A stretch of 6,431 bases of DNA from Phycisphaerales bacterium (GTDB lineage: Bacteria; Planctomycetota; Phycisphaerae; Phycisphaerales; UBA1924): positions 1 to 6,431 of the forward strand of contig JAUXUZ010000028.1 in assembly GCA_030680655.1 (NCBI GenBank). The letters are read 5' to 3'. Of this stretch, positions 5,556 through 6,431 are shown piece after piece. Within the stretch, counting starts at the first letter, position 1; every line of letters begins with the position of its first letter. The notes beneath the pieces were generated by a model that was not told the DNA's origin, did no database searches, and saw only the letters and a program-made list of their open reading frames with translations. Made by a program: the position numbers and the translations under genes.

Positions 5556-6200
5556 TCACCCGCGGTCGGCCGAGCCGAGGCGCCAGGCGGTGAGAACGGC
5601 GAAAAGGCCGAATAGGAAGTCAAAGGGCGTGAAACTGCTGGCGAACGCTTCTGACTTGATATCGGACTTGAACGCTCCGACCGCCGTGCGGAACTGCTCC
5701 TGCTTCTCGTTTCGCAGGTAGGCCCGCTGCTCGTCGGTCAGACCTTCCTGGTAGCCGCGTTGCAGCTTGACCATCGCGTCCGGGAAGTCGTCGATCGACT
5801 CGGCCGTCTCGATGTTCTTTCCGTTCTTGAATGCAACGGGCCTGCCGCTTTCCAGTGCCTTCTCGGCGGCATCCTGGACAAGCGACAGGAGAACCTGTTC
5901 GTCGGTCACGGCGGTGCCCACCACTTTGTCGATCTCGCTGAAGGCGGAGTCGGCCTCAAACTGAATCGCCGCAAACTTGCCGCCGGCAATCGACGCCAAG
6001 GCGATCACCACCGCCATGACGCCCGCGGCCAGGCTCCCCTTGCCACCCATGCCGAGTGATACCCCAAAGCCCGCCAGGCCACCGATGCCCCAGGCCACCC
6101 AGCCGCTTTCGATGTGGGCGTTGTACGCGATCAGGCCCCAGATGACTGCGCCGATCACACCACCGATGATCCCGCCCAGTGCGCCTTTGAGTAAATCCAT
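5556..6200 (-). CDS. Membrane protein of unknown function, 214 aa
   Basis: I do not recognise the family. The N-terminal third is a glycine-rich membrane domain with three probable helices (about residues 7-26, 33-51 and 57-78), containing small-residue patterns such as GGIIGGVIGAVIWG that favour tight helix packing. A soluble, acidic, helix-rich middle (about 80-190) includes SEIDKVVGTAVTDEQVLLSL, a possible substrate- or partner-binding region, and GLTDEQRAYLRNEKQEQFR. A fourth membrane segment (FDFLFGLFAVLTAWRL, 193-208) ends close to the C-terminus. This suggests a four-helix protein with a large domain on one side of the membrane. The start ATG at 6200-6198 is preceded by AAAGG (6211-6207 on this strand) at good spacing. 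The gene lies 54 bases before the peptidase gene and may be co-transcribed. Its ribosome site is inside a 9-bp inverted repeat. Confidence 0.82.
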   Translation of the reverse strand: MDLLKGALGGIIGGVIGAVIWGLIAYNAHIESGWVAWGIGGLAGFGVSLGMGGKGSLAAGVMAVVIALASIAGGKFAAIQFEADSAFSEIDKVVGTAVTDEQVLLSLVQDAAEKALESGRPVAFKNGKNIETAESIDDFPDAMVKLQRGYQEGLTDEQRAYLRNEKQEQFRTAVGAFKSDIKSEAFASSFTPFDFLFGLFAVLTAWRLGSADRG

Positions 6201-6239
6201 TGCTCGCCTTTCATGAAGAGGAACTCAGAGGGCGAGCAA
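6200..6239 (-). promoter_or_regulatory. 9-bp inverted repeat covering the ribosome site and start codon of the 214-residue membrane protein
   Basis: TTGCTCGCC (6200-6208) and GGCGAGCAA (6231-6239) are perfect reverse complements separated by 22 bases. In the minus-strand mRNA the downstream arm contains the GG of the AAAGG ribosome site and the A of the AUG, so the stem would hide both. The loop contains the palindrome TTCATGAA (6210-6217). The fold is seen in sequence; any regulatory role, such as translational control or a temperature-sensitive stem, is inference. Confidence 0.45.
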
Positions 6240-6316
6240 GTTAACCGGGCAAGTTCACTTCTGCAAGTGCGTTTCCTGCTTTCCCAAGGCAAATCTGGGG
6301 GCAAAGGAGACTATTC

Positions 6317-6431
6317 CTACCCCCCTCGATCAAGGGAGCGGTTGGTGCCGAGCGGGTCGATCTGGGCCTGGAGCATGCGCAGGTAGCGGCCGCCCGCGGC
6401 CACCAGTTCATCGTGGGTGCCGGTTTCGGTG
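6317..6431 (-). CDS. ABC exporter (MsbA-type) ATPase domain, C-terminal 37 codons only (5' end outside window)
   Basis: The minus strand from the window edge reads TETGTHDELVAAGGRYLRML and on to a TAG at 6319-6317. The GTHDELVAAGGRYLRMLQAQ pattern is the usual end of the nucleotide-binding domain in ABC exporters where membrane and ATPase domains are fused (MsbA/LmrA/MDR-type half transporters), just after the H-loop. The short tail after it (IDPLGTNRSLDRGG) is variable in the family. Walker A, signature and Walker B motifs lie outside the window, so substrate and exact subfamily cannot be judged. The gene lies 116 bases upstream of the 214-residue membrane protein on the same strand, and no T-rich terminator hairpin is visible between them. 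Confidence 0.88.
   Translation of the reverse strand, partial: TETGTHDELVAAGGRYLRMLQAQIDPLGTNRSLDRGG

Noticed and set aside
6256..6300. Terminator after the ABC exporter gene
   Set aside because: Only weak stems (CACTT-CTGC-AAGTG, and a CCCA/TGGG pair) with no T tract on the transcript.

Overview
This is a GC-rich (about two-thirds G+C by eye), densely coded bacterial chromosome segment with ordinary housekeeping and metabolic genes. I see no insertion sequence, phage gene, CRISPR array, tRNA or rRNA. The gene mix and the small alanine/proline-rich orphan protein would suit a planctomycete (Phycisphaerae-like) or a similar high-GC Gram-negative, but no taxonomic marker is present, so this is a weak inference.

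Layout from left to right: the first 402 bases are the N-terminal part of a PhoU phosphate-signalling protein on the minus strand, cut by the window edge. A 259-base divergent intergenic region follows. Then come three plus-strand genes: a 115-residue orphan protein (662-1009), a class-V PLP-dependent aminotransferase of the isopenicillin-N-epimerase-like group (1016-2284), and a cysteine dioxygenase (2418-3023). The remaining genes are on the minus strand. They are a YeiH/UPF0324-type membrane protein of the putative sulfate exporter family (3020-3952), an M32 carboxypeptidase Taq-type metallopeptidase (3993-5501), a 214-residue membrane protein of unknown function (5556-6200), and the last 37 codons of an ABC exporter with a fused ATPase domain (6317-6431).

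The most coherent functional reading is a small sulfur-amino-acid group. Cysteine dioxygenase makes cysteine sulfinate, a PLP enzyme lies just upstream, and a candidate sulfate/sulfonate-type exporter lies tail-to-tail with the dioxygenase, their stop codons interleaved in four bases. This link rests on gene families and adjacency only. The dioxygenase appears to keep both residues of the eukaryotic-type Cys-Tyr crosslinked cofactor, which is uncommon in bacterial homologues.

At the nucleotide level, three RNA-structure candidates stand out. One is a pair of mutually exclusive GC-rich hairpins just after the aminotransferase stop codon. Another is a 9-bp inverted repeat that would hide the ribosome binding site and start codon of the 214-residue membrane protein. 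The third is a start codon held between a G5 and a C6 run at the aminotransferase. No convincing intrinsic terminator with a T tract was found. I did not find a clearly new multi-gene system here.
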